Made by a program: the position numbers and the translations under genes
Notes under the pieces: generated by a model
The model's database searches: none
What the model was told of the DNA's origin: nothing
What the model saw: the letters and a program-made list of their open reading frames with translations, nothing else
Shown: one piece after another, positions 1 through 10,176 of the stretch
Layout of the letters: every line of letters starts with the position of its first letter
Position numbering within the stretch: the first letter of the stretch is position 1
Source: Prostheceraeus crozeri
Lineage: Eukaryota > Platyhelminthes > Polycladida > Euryleptidae
Assembly (NCBI GenBank): GCA_907163375.1
Contig: CAJQUW010010482.1
Span: 62,001 to 126,000 of the forward strand
Direction: 5' to 3'
DNA length: 64,000 nt

Positions 1-2
1 GG

Positions 3-725
3 CTCTACTCCAACTACAAATCCTTCTCACCCAAAAGATACAAACGAAATTTGGTGAAGACATTGTTTCAACGTGCTCGTGATTTGTGCTCAGAAGAACA
101 TTTTCCAAAAGAAGTATCTTTCATCAAGCGCATGCTGCTCGAGAATGGATATCCTGAATGGTTTATAGAGAAGCATTCCCATGATATCAAAAGGACTCCT
201 ACTGTGGAAAAGAAAAGACTCTTCTTTGATATCGAGTACTATGGGACTATTAGTGAAATCATTTCAAAGAAAGTATGCAGGGACATTGAGAATTCTTACT
301 ACTCAGTGAAAGCCATTCCTGTTTTTCGTACGAGGACATTATCACCGACGTCTCCCAAAGACATCGTTCCTATCGACCGAAAACCCTACGTTGTGTACTC
401 ATTTGACTGTCCTTGCGGAGCAAGGTACATAGGTCGAAGTGAACGAAGCCTTCTCAAACGTCGCAGTGAACATCTCCCAAGTTGGTTGACTACGTCCAAT
501 ACTCGCCCACGGTCCTCAACACTGCCATCATCAGCCATCACCCGTCATCTCATGACATGTGATCGCAAGGAAGATGTCCTGAATCAACACAACAAGGGAT
601 TCAGTGTACAACGGTGCCAAAGAACATCCTTCCAGCTGAGTGTATCAGAAAGCGTTAGTATCCGTCGGCAGAATCCTTCTCTGTGTATCCAAAAAGATAG
701 ACTTTACAATTTGAGACTGTGTTAA
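3..725 (+). CDS. Penelope-like element, C-terminal part with GIY-YIG endonuclease domain (partial, 5' end outside window)
   Basis: The frame is open from base 3 to a TAA at 723-725, so the protein runs in from the left; there is no start here. The first ~110 residues match the linker after the reverse transcriptase of Penelope-like elements (FFDIEYYGTISEI). Then comes a GIY-YIG nuclease: YVVYSFDCPCGARYIG, followed by RSERSLLKRRSEHL. The C-terminal tail (SVSESVSIRRQNPSLCIQ) recurs almost word for word in the element at 31.8-33.75 kb, which shows one family with two copies. In this family the reverse transcriptase plus GIY-YIG nuclease carries out target-primed integration. The visible part is uninterrupted. 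Family assignment is secure; activity cannot be judged because the RT lies outside. Confidence 0.88.
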   Translation, partial: LYSNYKSFSPKRYKRNLVKTLFQRARDLCSEEHFPKEVSFIKRMLLENGYPEWFIEKHSHDIKRTPTVEKKRLFFDIEYYGTISEIISKKVCRDIENSYYSVKAIPVFRTRTLSPTSPKDIVPIDRKPYVVYSFDCPCGARYIGRSERSLLKRRSEHLPSWLTTSNTRPRSSTLPSSAITRHLMTCDRKEDVLNQHNKGFSVQRCQRTSFQLSVSESVSIRRQNPSLCIQKDRLYNLRLC

Positions 726-2050
726 GTATGTATATCTTACTTTAATTTATTAGCATTTTATGATACATTTCTCTCAGTGTGCCTTTACATATGCCATGTT
801 TTCAGTATTACAGATTTACAGGTATTTATCATTTATCATGTTTTATTATTCTCTTCTTCATTTTATGTCCATATCAGTGCTGTATTATTTCATTCCCGTT
901 TACGTCATTGTGAAGTGATTGCATGTATGTTTATCGATTTCTTATTGGTCTTCAGGAATGTACTGTGCGATGACTTTATTATGAAATGTCACGTAGCTCT
1001 TTATCACTTGTTGTAAGTTCACGAGAGAACAAGCGAGGCCATGAACCAGCTAAGAAGTTTTTACTTATTGAAGTTTATTTGGAAATTAGCGCCATCCCAA
1101 CACATATCTTTCTAGACATATCATTACCTATTCAGTATTTTGTCAGCCACTATGTGTGGGACCCCGCTCGTCTGGGTTTGAGTGTTCAGGTTAGGGGTCG
1201 AAACACAACTAGACGAGTACCTGCTGATGACTGACGGACTGCAGTATAATGTTTTATATCCCTTAATCGGTAGCTGAAGTAGTGGTCGATGTATTGTAAT
1301 TCAAATGAAGAAATGTGGAATTACATGAAGTACTATAGACGGATGAAGAAACTGGCGATAACAAATTCAAGTGAAGAAATAGTATTTTCCATGTGTAGTC
1401 TTAGGTATAGTGTGTATAGTTTCATTGCTTTCGGTGTAGTAGAGTGTCATTGTAGTTCTATTATTTACCTCCATTATCCACTTTCCACTTATCCACTTAG
1501 TGTAGTGTCAGATATAGTTCACTTGTAATCAGTGTAGTAGCATCGTTGTATTTCCATATTTTACCTCCACTTTTCCAATTTTTATTCATCGGTTTCCTGT
1601 TGTTTTATAATATCCATTTTTAATTTCCTTAACCTATGGTGACCATTGTCTTATTCTATTTCCACTATCAGCATCTGTAGTCAGTACAGTATATTAGAAG
1701 TCTGTTTTGAACGTGTATACGGCAGTGTTTGGAATCTATGGTATTAGTATATTAACAGCAAGAATGAGTAGTATTACAAGTCTTAAGATTTCCATTTTTA
1801 CCAGATATTGGACCAAAGCTGATCAATTTTAATTCGTTGCCACGAGAAAGCTACTTTGAGTTCTTTTAAGAACTGATTAATCCAATGGTTACAGTAGCAT
1901 TGCCTTTGTACACTTGCGGATTGGAGAACGCCATCAGTCCTCCTTAGGACTACTTTAACTAATAATTTAAATTAGTAAGCATTATATTCTATTATAAATG
2001 GCTACTGGGATGACTTTCATCATCGTATGAGAATCCTCTCCTTCCTTTAA
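726..2050. other. Penelope 3' non-coding tail and anonymous AT-rich sequence
   Basis: No convincing coding sequence. The first ~500 bases follow the Penelope stop codon and probably include its 3' untranslated region, with the structured motif described separately at 1154-1232. Short open frames here have no recognisable domains. The stretch 1260-2050 shows nothing that I can name. Confidence 0.5.
1154..1232 (+). ncRNA. Structured motif copy 1 downstream of Penelope ORF (possible ribozyme-like or tRNA-like fold)
   Basis: A stem CTCGTCT (1167-1173) pairs exactly with AGACGAG (1211-1217) and encloses GGGTTTGAGTGTTCAGG and GGGGTCGAAAC. CCTG and CTGATGA follow at once. A second copy at 6551-6640 keeps the loop words but changes the stem to CTTGGT/ACCAAG, so pairing is kept while the bases differ. 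Penelope-like elements are known to carry hammerhead ribozymes; CTGATGA and GAAAC are hammerhead core words, but here they occur in permuted order, so a normal hammerhead is not supported. RNA status is inference. Confidence 0.35.
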
Positions 2051-2054
2051 TTCA

Positions 2055-3288
2055 TCAAAGATACCGATTTTCATTATAGTCATAGCGTGTTGAGTGATTT
2101 ATGTAACTATTGTTGTCTGTTCTGTAATGATTGTTTCTTTGCTCATGTTGATTTGGTGATTGTGGTCTGATTCTCTCGTCAGGGAATTGATCATATTCTC
2201 TTCGGTGATTTCTGTTGTAATATTGTTGTTGTCGTCTGTCGTATGTTCGCTGCTCACGGTATGAATACCTTGGGTATCTGCTTTCACTTGCCCACTCATA
2301 TCCGCCATATTCAGCATTTCTCCTTTGTCTTTGATACTGCATTGGTCTTCGGTATTGTTGTGGGTGCACTCTTCGGTGTGGTCTTGTATAGTGATTGGTG
2401 TTGAACCAGCAATTCCAGGAAAGGTGCCCACGTCTTCCACAGATATAGCATGATCGCAAGGATTTTGGCCTTTGAGTATGTCATTGAGGATACTCTTGTT
2501 GATGCGAATGTTGAACTTCTTGCTGCTGTGTTTGCTGCTTTACTTCAGTTTGTCGTTGCTCTATTTGTAGAAGTTTGGGTGAAGCATTTGTCGGTAGGAA
2601 TTTTGGGTAACGCGCATTTGGTGGGCTTACTTGCACCGTTCTGAAACGATCTTCATGAATCGCAGTCACCGTTGCATGTATTTCTTTCATATCATTTCTG
2701 ATATGATTAATTTTCATATTGATGGTCTTTAAGTAATATTCTTGATCTTCTGTGTCATCGTCTTCTTTCGCTGCATCTTCTTTGTCGGACTCTTCGCTTT
2801 CATCATCTTTATTGTCTTCCTTTTTGTTTTCTTCTATCCTTCTTGCATCAATTTCCACCAACCGTGACTCGATAATTTCGGCTTTTAGCTTTCTGATTTC
2901 TTCATCATTTTTCTTCATTTCAAGCTCATATGTCCTCAACGATTTTAGTAAGTCATCTCTTTCGTGCTGATGTTTTGCTTTTAGTTTTTCGATTTCAGTT
3001 TCAAAGTTTTCTTTTCCCCGATTATGTTTGCTTTTGTGTGACTCATTGTGCTTCGTTATGTTTTGTATGTCTGTGGGATAGTTATTATGCATACAAGTTT
3101 CACATGTAAATTTGCGTTTAGTTTTTATATACTTGACAAACTCATACGATGGTAAATTCGTACAATGTGCATAAAAAAACTTATCGCACTTTTCACAAGC
3201 TAGGTGAATGTCCAATTCAGATACGGAATCTTCGCAAACTTCACATCGTCGATCGCTTGGCTTGTTCGGAGATATTGGCTGTGACATG
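2055..3288 (-). mobile_element. Retroelement ORF1/gag-like protein: PHD finger, coiled coil, CCHC zinc knuckle (broken, about one interruption)
   Basis: Read on the minus strand from the ATG at 3288. The N terminus is a PHD-type zinc finger (CEVCEDSVSE, then CEKCDKFFYAHC and CETC). Next comes a long charged coiled coil (KLKAKHQHERDDLLKSLRTY and an acidic KEDNKDDESEESDKED run), then a Q-rich stretch. The downstream part holds a CCHC knuckle, CYICGRRGHLSWNC, and an Arg/Tyr/Asn-rich tail. Such nucleic-acid-binding proteins are the first ORF of LINEs and the gag of LTR elements. No reverse transcriptase is attached, so the class stays open. It looks fairly young since long frames remain. It is treated as a fossil ORF1. 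Confidence 0.6.
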
Positions 3289-3677
3289 ATCATTCTGTGC
3301 TAGCACAAATATTCAGAGAAAGATCAGATTTCTATGCTCAACACTAACAGGATAAAGTAGTAGAGTCAGATATCTTTACCTATTGTCTAGGTATTTGACA
3401 AGTAAATCAATACAATCTTCAATAGAAAGTCTTTGGAGGGCTGGCGTGATATTGCTACTTCACTAAGACACTGAACTTCGCTCACCAAAATTAGCGGAAT
3501 AAGGGTTGTTTGATTTATGAAAAAATGGCTACAAAAAATTAAATGATTAGAAAACGACAACAAAAAGTGCACCAACAAACTAGAAATACAATAAGGATTA
3601 CTTCTATACCAAGAACTACGAAAAACGATTGCTTAAAACTAATTTAACAAAGAAAATTTGGCAAATGACACGAGCTA
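3289..3677. other. Non-coding spacer between ORF1-like fossil and Polinton A
   Basis: Nothing recognisable on either strand. Base composition shifts towards the AT-rich style of the following Polinton remains near its right end. Confidence 0.4.
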
Positions 3678-5868
3678 TTGACAATACGACCGCACGCTAA
3701 CACGCTAACATTAATGACTAAGAAACAACGAACATTGAAAAAGAAATATCAACATATTAAAGACGTATATGACAAACTTCATTATTACTTTCAAAGGTCT
3801 ATTGAAGATAATGCAATTACTTTGGAAGAGATAGAAGCTTTCGATAAAATAGTACATGAAGCAAATAAACAACCTACAATAACTATACAAGAGAAGAATG
3901 ATAATACATAATAGAAGACTTCAGAGGAAATAAAAGCGTTAATATAATCTTTAGATCAAAATTCAAACAATATAAAGTAAAACAACATTTATATTGTTCA
4001 TTACAATGTTTATGTTATGTATCAATGTTACCGAAGAATTCAAATATCATATTTTAAAATGAGTAAAGTTGCTCAATTAGAAGAATTGTAAAACAGAAAA
4101 ATATTGTGAAGAGAAATCATAAAGAAAATAGAGTAATGAATGCTCGTGGTCAACCTGAAATGATAGAAAATATACAATTAACAAAACAAATGAAAAAATA
4201 TTTTGAGAAAAATACTAAACCATTTGATGAACTTGGGAAAGAGATTGGAAGTACTAGTAAACAAATGCTTGATATGACTCAGAAGGCAATAATGGATGAT
4301 TTAGGATAACTAGAATCAAATACAGATAAAAAATTACCCAATTCTATGCTTTTTGAGCATTCTGATAAAATATAAAGAAATATTAGATAAAGTAAAAACA
4401 GTGAAAAGTCATTGTGAGCAGTGTGAAGCATTAGAAATTTATTAAAACCATCTTCATCAATGGGAACACCATCTAGAATACCGACATATACATCAGGAAT
4501 ACCATCATCATTTAGATTTGATCCATCAGCAATAGAATATAATCCAATAACAATGGGATATAATCCATCCCAGAGAACAGGAAGAGGTATATTTTCAAGA
4601 AATTCTTCAATTTTTTTTCCTTCCTGACGATTCACAAAAATTAATAAGTAGATTAGAAATATTAGTATCAGCAACAAAAGAAGGTCATAATTCTAGTTTA
4701 AATGAAATACATGCAATATTGAAACGATTATTAGAGAAGGGAATTTTAAGTAAAAAATATTATTCTAGTGTAAGTAAGGTATTTTACAAGTAAATAAATA
4801 ATAACATAATTACAACTTTTTTCATTTTAGAAATGAATGAAAGGAGTTAGAAAAAATTAATAGTCATTTAGAAACATCAATTGATATTTTCAGTGTATCA
4901 AAATTTAGTACAACATTTAAATTTATATCAACTTCTTCAACACATACTTGCAATTTAAATCCTATTCTTCATTTAGAACAATTTAAAAATTATGAAGTAG
5001 GATAACTAGTTTTTCAACATTTAACACTATTCAAAATATTTCTAAAGATGTAGATGATCAATTCAAATACTCAAATGATAAAGGAAAAACTTGGTTAACA
5101 CTGACTTTTTTCCTGGTTCTTATGAACATGAATCAATTTCAAATGAAATAAACAGACATTTAGGTATACAATTTAATTTTTATATTTTGCAGTCGAGCCA
5201 GCAGTAAATGAATTTTCACCTACTTAAGATGAAAATCATCAAGTTGATTTCAACATTGACAGGTCCTTATCAAGATTATTAGGATATAAAAAGAAAGTTT
5301 ATAATCAATTTTTTCACATAAGTGAAAATAAACCTTAAATGACAGAAATCAATCAATCAACGTTCGTTGTGATATCATAGAGGGTGGTTATGTAAATGGA
5401 AAACTAAAAAATTATGATCTTCAGTTATCCTGCATTTACAGCACCAATTGATTATAGTTCAAATGTAATACCAAAATCATTAATATATTTTCCAGCTACA
5501 AGAAAAACAATTAATTCAATTACCATAAGACCTCAGCCGCACTGAGAGCTTTTCCAAGTGTTTCCCAGCAAAACGTTTTGGAGCAAATATAAAGTCATCA
5601 TTACCGCAGTTGTCTGCTGCCACACTGCGAGCAAAGCAAGTGAGAGCGATTAAACGGACATGCCTTTGCTCGAGACGCTGGGAACGCTCGTGTTTGCTTT
5701 GCTTTCCGTGTGGCTGAGGCCTTAGAATAACAGATGAGAAAGGAAGGGAAATAAAGTTTGGAGGTGAAGAGATTATGATCGATTCATTGTTGCGCGAAGT
5801 TTAATTAATGCAAATGTTTTCATTAATTCAATGTATAAATGTAATTTTATTAAATTAATATATGTAAA
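3678..5868 (+). pseudogene. Polinton A: capsid-associated gene remains
   Basis: Short AT-rich, lysine/asparagine-rich reading frames. One of them (around 4106-4309) reads NIQLTKQMKKYFEKNTKPFD. A later stretch around 5.1-5.75 kb has the word SLSRLLGYKKKVYNQ and an FPGSYEHESI motif. These I recognise from capsid- or fibre-associated proteins that sit next to the ATPase in Polintons of cnidarians and arthropods. The gene is broken at several points and holds a MITE. The functional naming is by neighbourhood and loose resemblance, so it is tentative. Confidence 0.4.
5529..5721. mobile_element. 193-bp MITE with PIF/Harbinger-like ends, inserted in Polinton A
   Basis: The left end GACCTCAGCCGCACTGAGAG and the right end (reverse strand) GGCCTCAGCCACACGGAAAG form a terminal inverted repeat of about 21 bp. 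The flanks are TAA (5526-5528) and TTA (5722-5724), which fits the TWA target of PIF/Harbinger elements with one changed base. It is more GC-rich than its surroundings. It has no coding capacity. Confidence 0.6.
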
Positions 5869-6374
5869 ATGTCTTTAAACAATAAAGTTGATTTCAATCA
5901 TCATTCAAATTTATCCAATAAAGTTTTGTCAGTTATTTGTGGAAGATCAGGATGTGGGAAAACTTATCCATCATTTAAAATTCTCACAACCCCAAACTTC
6001 TTAGATTACAATAATCTTATAATTTATACAACGACAGAAGAGCAACCAATTTATCAATTTTCAAAACATGGATTTAAAAATAACCTTTCAAAAAATGGTA
6101 TATTTTCATTATTCGAAGAATATGAAAAATCAGATTATGACGAGGATATAGTTTCATGGTATGAAGAAGCAGCTAAAAATGAAAACTTAGTAAATACAAA
6201 TTAAGATAAACATATTGTAGTTCAATTAATAGACGATACAGGTAACATGTCTGACCCAAATAAATTAGATAAAACAAAGAAACATTGTGTAGTTTTCGAT
6301 GACTGTGAGATCAAACAATCCAGAAAAACTATTTTACAAGAGGAAGACATAATATTTGTAGTGTGTTTTATTTA
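5869..6374 (+). pseudogene. Polinton A: FtsK/HerA-type packaging ATPase, N-terminal part
   Basis: The frame opens with ATG at 5869 and reads into a Walker A motif, VICGRSGCGKTYPS, near residue 25. A TTEEQPIYQF strand and an acidic stretch follow, and beyond that a Walker-B-like VVFDDCE. In Polintons and related viruses this ATPase pumps DNA into the capsid. The gene is interrupted by the foreign segment that follows; matching C-terminal remains lie near 9.66-9.9 kb. Broken at several points. Confidence 0.7.
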
Positions 6375-6971
6375 ACACGAAGTATGTATTCATTAGACTT
6401 GTACTACAGACCTCTACTGGCTGGACTCTGTCCTTCTTTCAAATGCCTGGGGTACATTTCAGTCAATAGTGACTCTATTTTTTTTTTTTGGTAGATGCTA
6501 ATTTTTCTCTACTATAAATTTATCTTCTGAGGCTGTACATCTTAAATGTTCAGGACCATGCTTGGTTGGGTTTGAGCGTCCAGGATTTAGCGGTCGAAAC
6601 GCGATCGTCCTGACCAAGTTCCTGTTGAGTGTTGATGACCTCATTGAAAATAGTCAAATAATTTGTAGGCATATTTTGTAGAATTTTTTTCACGTTTTAG
6701 CTTAGGGAACTAATATTGATTCTCTTGCTCACCTGGTAGACTTTAGATAGCGTTATCCCGCTATGTTAGCTAGATCTGGTATTTTGATTGGAAAAGACCT
6801 GTCCTCTTATCATCTGAATGGGCAGACTGTTAAATAGAATCTTTTCAATATATAAGCAATTTTGAACAGAGCGACTTACTCGCTAATTCATTGCACATGA
6901 GGAGATGAGAACCGTAGTTTGTCCTTCTAGTAAGTATTTTTTTTAAAAAAAATTTCAGACATTTTAGGGTA
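6375..6971. mobile_element. Inserted non-coding segment carrying structured motif copy 2 (likely Penelope-related tail)
   Basis: This stretch separates the ATPase N-terminal part from the pogo element. It has a T-run and no coding frame. Bases 6551-6640 repeat the motif found downstream of the Penelope ORF at 1154-1232, so the segment is probably a 3' piece of a Penelope relative. The exact edges are not defined. Confidence 0.4.
6551..6640 (+). ncRNA. Structured motif copy 2
   Basis: Stem CTTGGT (6561-6566) pairs with ACCAAG (6613-6618). The enclosed words TGGGTTTGAGCGTCCAGG and GCGGTCGAAACGC match copy 1, and CCTG plus TTGATGA follow the stem. The stem differs from copy 1 on both sides in a pairing-preserving way. 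Function unknown. Confidence 0.35.
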
Positions 6972-9561
6972 CCGTAAAATGGAGTAATTCGGACACCTTT
7001 TCGAGGGTTTTGTAAATTTTTTGTGATTTGTAATGATGCTATGATCCTATAATCCTACATGAACCGCAAATGGGGCGCTATTTACAATATGTAATGACCC
7101 GTTAACCTCAAGCCTTGTAGAAATTTGTCTGGATAATTTCTACGAGGGGTACTTAAAAAAAGAAAAAATGGGGTAATTAGGACACCAACAAGTTTTGTAT
7201 TTCAAACTGAACAGAAACGATCTAAATCAAATGCAAATGTTGCAAAGTGAAGTTAAAATGAGTCTATGTACACTGGGCACACTCGAAAAAGGGATCAACG
7301 CTTCCACCGTTGCACTTGCCACAGAACCACTCGGGACAAGTAACACATTGGATCCAGTCCGGTCCACTGGACTTCATAAAGATGACTGAACGGCTTGCGC
7401 ATGTGTCGTCTTCATCACTTGAGGACGACGAACTTGAAGAATCTTCTTCATCTCTCATGCTGCTGAACTGTCCTCGTCCGCGTCCTATTCCTCTTCCCCG
7501 CCCTCGCCCTTGCCCTCGTCCTCGTCCTCGACCTGCACTGAGCTCTGTCTCGGGTGAAACTCCATCTGTCGGTTTTTGAACATCACTGATGGTCAACTTC
7601 TTGCCCGCCGCTACTTTTGATCCACGTCCTCGCAAAGTAATTTGTCCAGAACCTCTGTGTGTCTTCAGTAGATCAATCGAGACGGAATCAATCTGTCTGC
7701 CGATCATAGCTCCGTCAGAACTTTGCTCACCTGGAAGATACTTCAGCGACTGGAGTGGATCTCTGGGGTGCAATCCAGTCGCACGAAATCCGGAACGAAG
7801 ATTTGTCGAGACATTTGGATGTAGCTTCAGCCACAGTTTACTCAGTAGCACTGGAAATTGCGTTTCTGGAATTGCACCTTTTACTCGTGTTTCCTTGCGG
7901 TAGCTATCCAGTATCTCTCTCCAAATGCTCTTGAGGGGCTTAAAGACAGCAATATCCAATGGCTGTAAGATGTGGGTAGAGTTTGGAGGCAGACATGTGA
8001 AGTAAACGTCATGCTCCAGAGCGGTAGTTATCACTTTCGGTGAGAAATGGCTTCTGAGGTTATCACCCACAATCAGTTTTTCTCCAGGGAGGTGCTGAAT
8101 GGCTGGAATAAACAGTTCATGGAACCACTCTTCAAAAGTTTTCATTTCAAACCAGCCAGATTTTGTGTTCGAATAACATGCACCTTTCGGAGCTCCAGTC
8201 GTACAGCCATCGTATAGATGTTCTGACTTGTAGCACACAAAGGTGGAAGAAGGTCCCATGCAGCAATACCGCAGACCATTATCGATATATTCACTTTGGA
8301 ATGTTCCCTGACCTGTTCAACACGTCTTGTTTTTCGAGAAATCTTGACCCTTTTTCGTCCAGGATCATCGCTTAAAGAGGTTTCGTCGTAATTGAAGATT
8401 CTATTTGCTGGAATGTCTCCAGCACCTTCAGATAGTCGAGTAAAGAAGTCTTTGATATCTTTTCTTGAAACAGATGACCGAGCCCTTTTGATATTACATG
8501 CCCTTCTCACCACGATGTTGTTTCGCTTCATGAAGCTGCGGACGAAATCAGTGCCTGGTAAATTGTTTTTGAATTGCACAACGGTTCGATTCAAGCTATT
8601 CAGGTAGCTGCGGACCAAGACCTTGAAATCCAGAGCGTCAAAACCGTAGCCCCAAGCCGACATCTGATTTAGAGTGTCCACTAGGACGGCTTCTTCACAT
8701 TCTGTGATCACTGGTGGTCGGCCTACCTTGTTTACTTTTCCGCAGAGATGTCTGCGCAAAGTTGTTCGTGATACACCATGCTGCTTGGATGCACCCAGCA
8801 AAGTTTGACCATCCTTGCATGCTTGAACAGCTTCGGCCAGCTTCTTGTAATCTGGCGGTGGATTAACTTTCACATATGTACGAGGCATTTGTGCAGATTG
8901 ATGTTTGGGAATGAAGGAAATCAAATATCACAACGGGAGAGAACACAATTTAGCTAGCTGTCACAGTCAGTTCAATTGTTCAATAAACGAAGCAAGTTAT
9001 CTGAGACCAGACCTACAGCAAAATGTAATTATCCCACAGATGTGGTGAGTCATACATTGAATCCTTGATCGCTGAACCAGTTTGCGCGTGATTCATCAAC
9101 ATACTCGCGTGCGATAACAATAGACAGTGAGAAATGCCGTCTCAGCAGATTGATCAGTATCAGTTAGCCTTGCTTGCTGCACCCACCGGCGCAAGAAATT
9201 CCAAGAATTCGCGTCGTCTGTTTTGGGTACAACAACTGACCAGCTACAAACGAGTGACTGAATTAGTAAAGGTTTCTAATGGTACTTCCGCAAACCAGCC
9301 CATTTCAACCTACAGCAAAGCTTTGTGGTAGATCAAACCTGATGAAAAATAGTAAAATTTTTTTCGACTTTTTTGAATTTCAAATATAATGTCGCTGTGA
9401 ATATACTGAAAACAATTTTCGCGTCTATTGATAAATTTCAGATGATTAGTGTATATCTAACTAAAAAAATGCATTTCGGTCTCACTAGAAGCATCTAACA
9501 ATTTTCATTAGTCGATTAAAGATAAAAAGTGACCAGGTGTCCGAAATACCCCATTTTACGG
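6972..9561. mobile_element. pogo/Tigger-type DNA transposon, 2.6 kb, both ends present, TA target site
   Basis: The left end CCGTAAAATGGAGTAATTCG and the right end (reverse strand) CCGTAAAATGGGGTATTTCG form an inverted repeat of 26 bp with two mismatches that ends GGACACC. TA flanks both sides (6970-6971 and 9562-9563). A third copy of the terminal word, AAAATGGGGTAATTAGGACA, lies inside the left end near 7165, a likely transposase-binding repeat. The element carries one transposase gene on the minus strand and lies in Polinton A together with the 6.4-kb segment. Confidence 0.9.
7264..8888 (-). pseudogene. pogo-type transposase with C-terminal PHD-like zinc finger (one frameshift)
   Basis: Translation starts at the ATG at 8888 (MPRTYVKVNPPPDYKKLAEA). 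It begins with a psq-type helix-turn-helix (GASKQHGVSRTTLRRHL), followed by a CENP-B-like second DNA-binding region. The catalytic domain has D in FNYDETSL, D in IVGDNLRSHF and D in ILQPLDIAVFKPLK. After it come a basic RG-repeat linker, an acidic serine run (DEEDSSSSSSSSDEDD) and a cysteine finger (CVTCPEWFCGKCNGG, CAQC) like a PHD domain. The N-terminal frame (to 8142) and C-terminal frame (from 8259) overlap and differ by one base; the shift lies near the LLPP/STF junction at about 8250. Otherwise the reading is clean, so the copy is young. Confidence 0.88.
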
Positions 9562-9639
9562 TATATAAGATTTTCTTCCAAATCATAATTTGCACCTACT
9601 AAAAATTAACTAGTCGTTAGGTCGTTTTTTTTATTTTGC

Positions 9640-9900
9640 TACCTTGACGCACTTTGCTACGTTGAATTAGACGGTGGTGTTATTAGAAAGAACGCAAATA
9701 TTTCTATGCTATCTGAAATTAATTCAAGAAACTTAAGTGACTTATTAAAAGATTTATGTGTAAGCGATAGAGATGAATTTAAACAAACATGTAGTAATGT
9801 TTGGTCACAAGATTATTGATTTATTACTATTAATATTGATAAAAAAGTAAATGATAGAGTGATAGAACATTTGCTCAGAGTGAAACTCTGAATCTAAAAC
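9640..9900 (+). pseudogene. Polinton A: ATPase C-terminal remains
   Basis: After the inserted segment a plus-strand frame reads NISMLSEINSRNLSDLLKDL, then SDRDEFKQTCSNVWSQDY, which resembles the helical C terminus of Polinton ATPases. It lies in the same direction as the N-terminal part at 5.87 kb, so the gene was split by the insertion. Broken. Confidence 0.45.
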
Positions 9901-10176
9901 TTGTTAGCAGACTCCGTCTGATAGAAGATCTTTTCGAAGATACAGATTAATAGAAAAACTTTCCATGGCCATCGTCTGATTGTATATTTGAACATAGCCA
10001 TCGTCTGATCATAGCCATAGATAGAATAATCATTATAATTAATAATATCTTCTAAGAATATAAAAAAGATTAATAGTAGGGTAAAGTAGTTATCCTATCT
10101 GATAAAATCATCCATTTATCATCAAATGGATCTAGTGCAGATTTATATTCCTCTTTAAGATATATATTATTTTTGT

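Noticed and set aside
1167-1230. Hammerhead ribozyme at the Penelope tail
   Set aside because: CTGATGA and GAAAC are both present, but in the wrong order and spacing for type I, II or III folds. Only the covarying stem is kept as an observation.
2752-2970. Serine-rich plus-strand frame (MSSSSFAASSLSDSSLSSSL)
   Set aside because: It is the antisense shadow of the acidic coiled coil of the minus-strand ORF1-like protein.
7310-7579. Arg/Pro-rich plus-strand frame
   Set aside because: Antisense shadow of the RG-rich linker of the pogo transposase.
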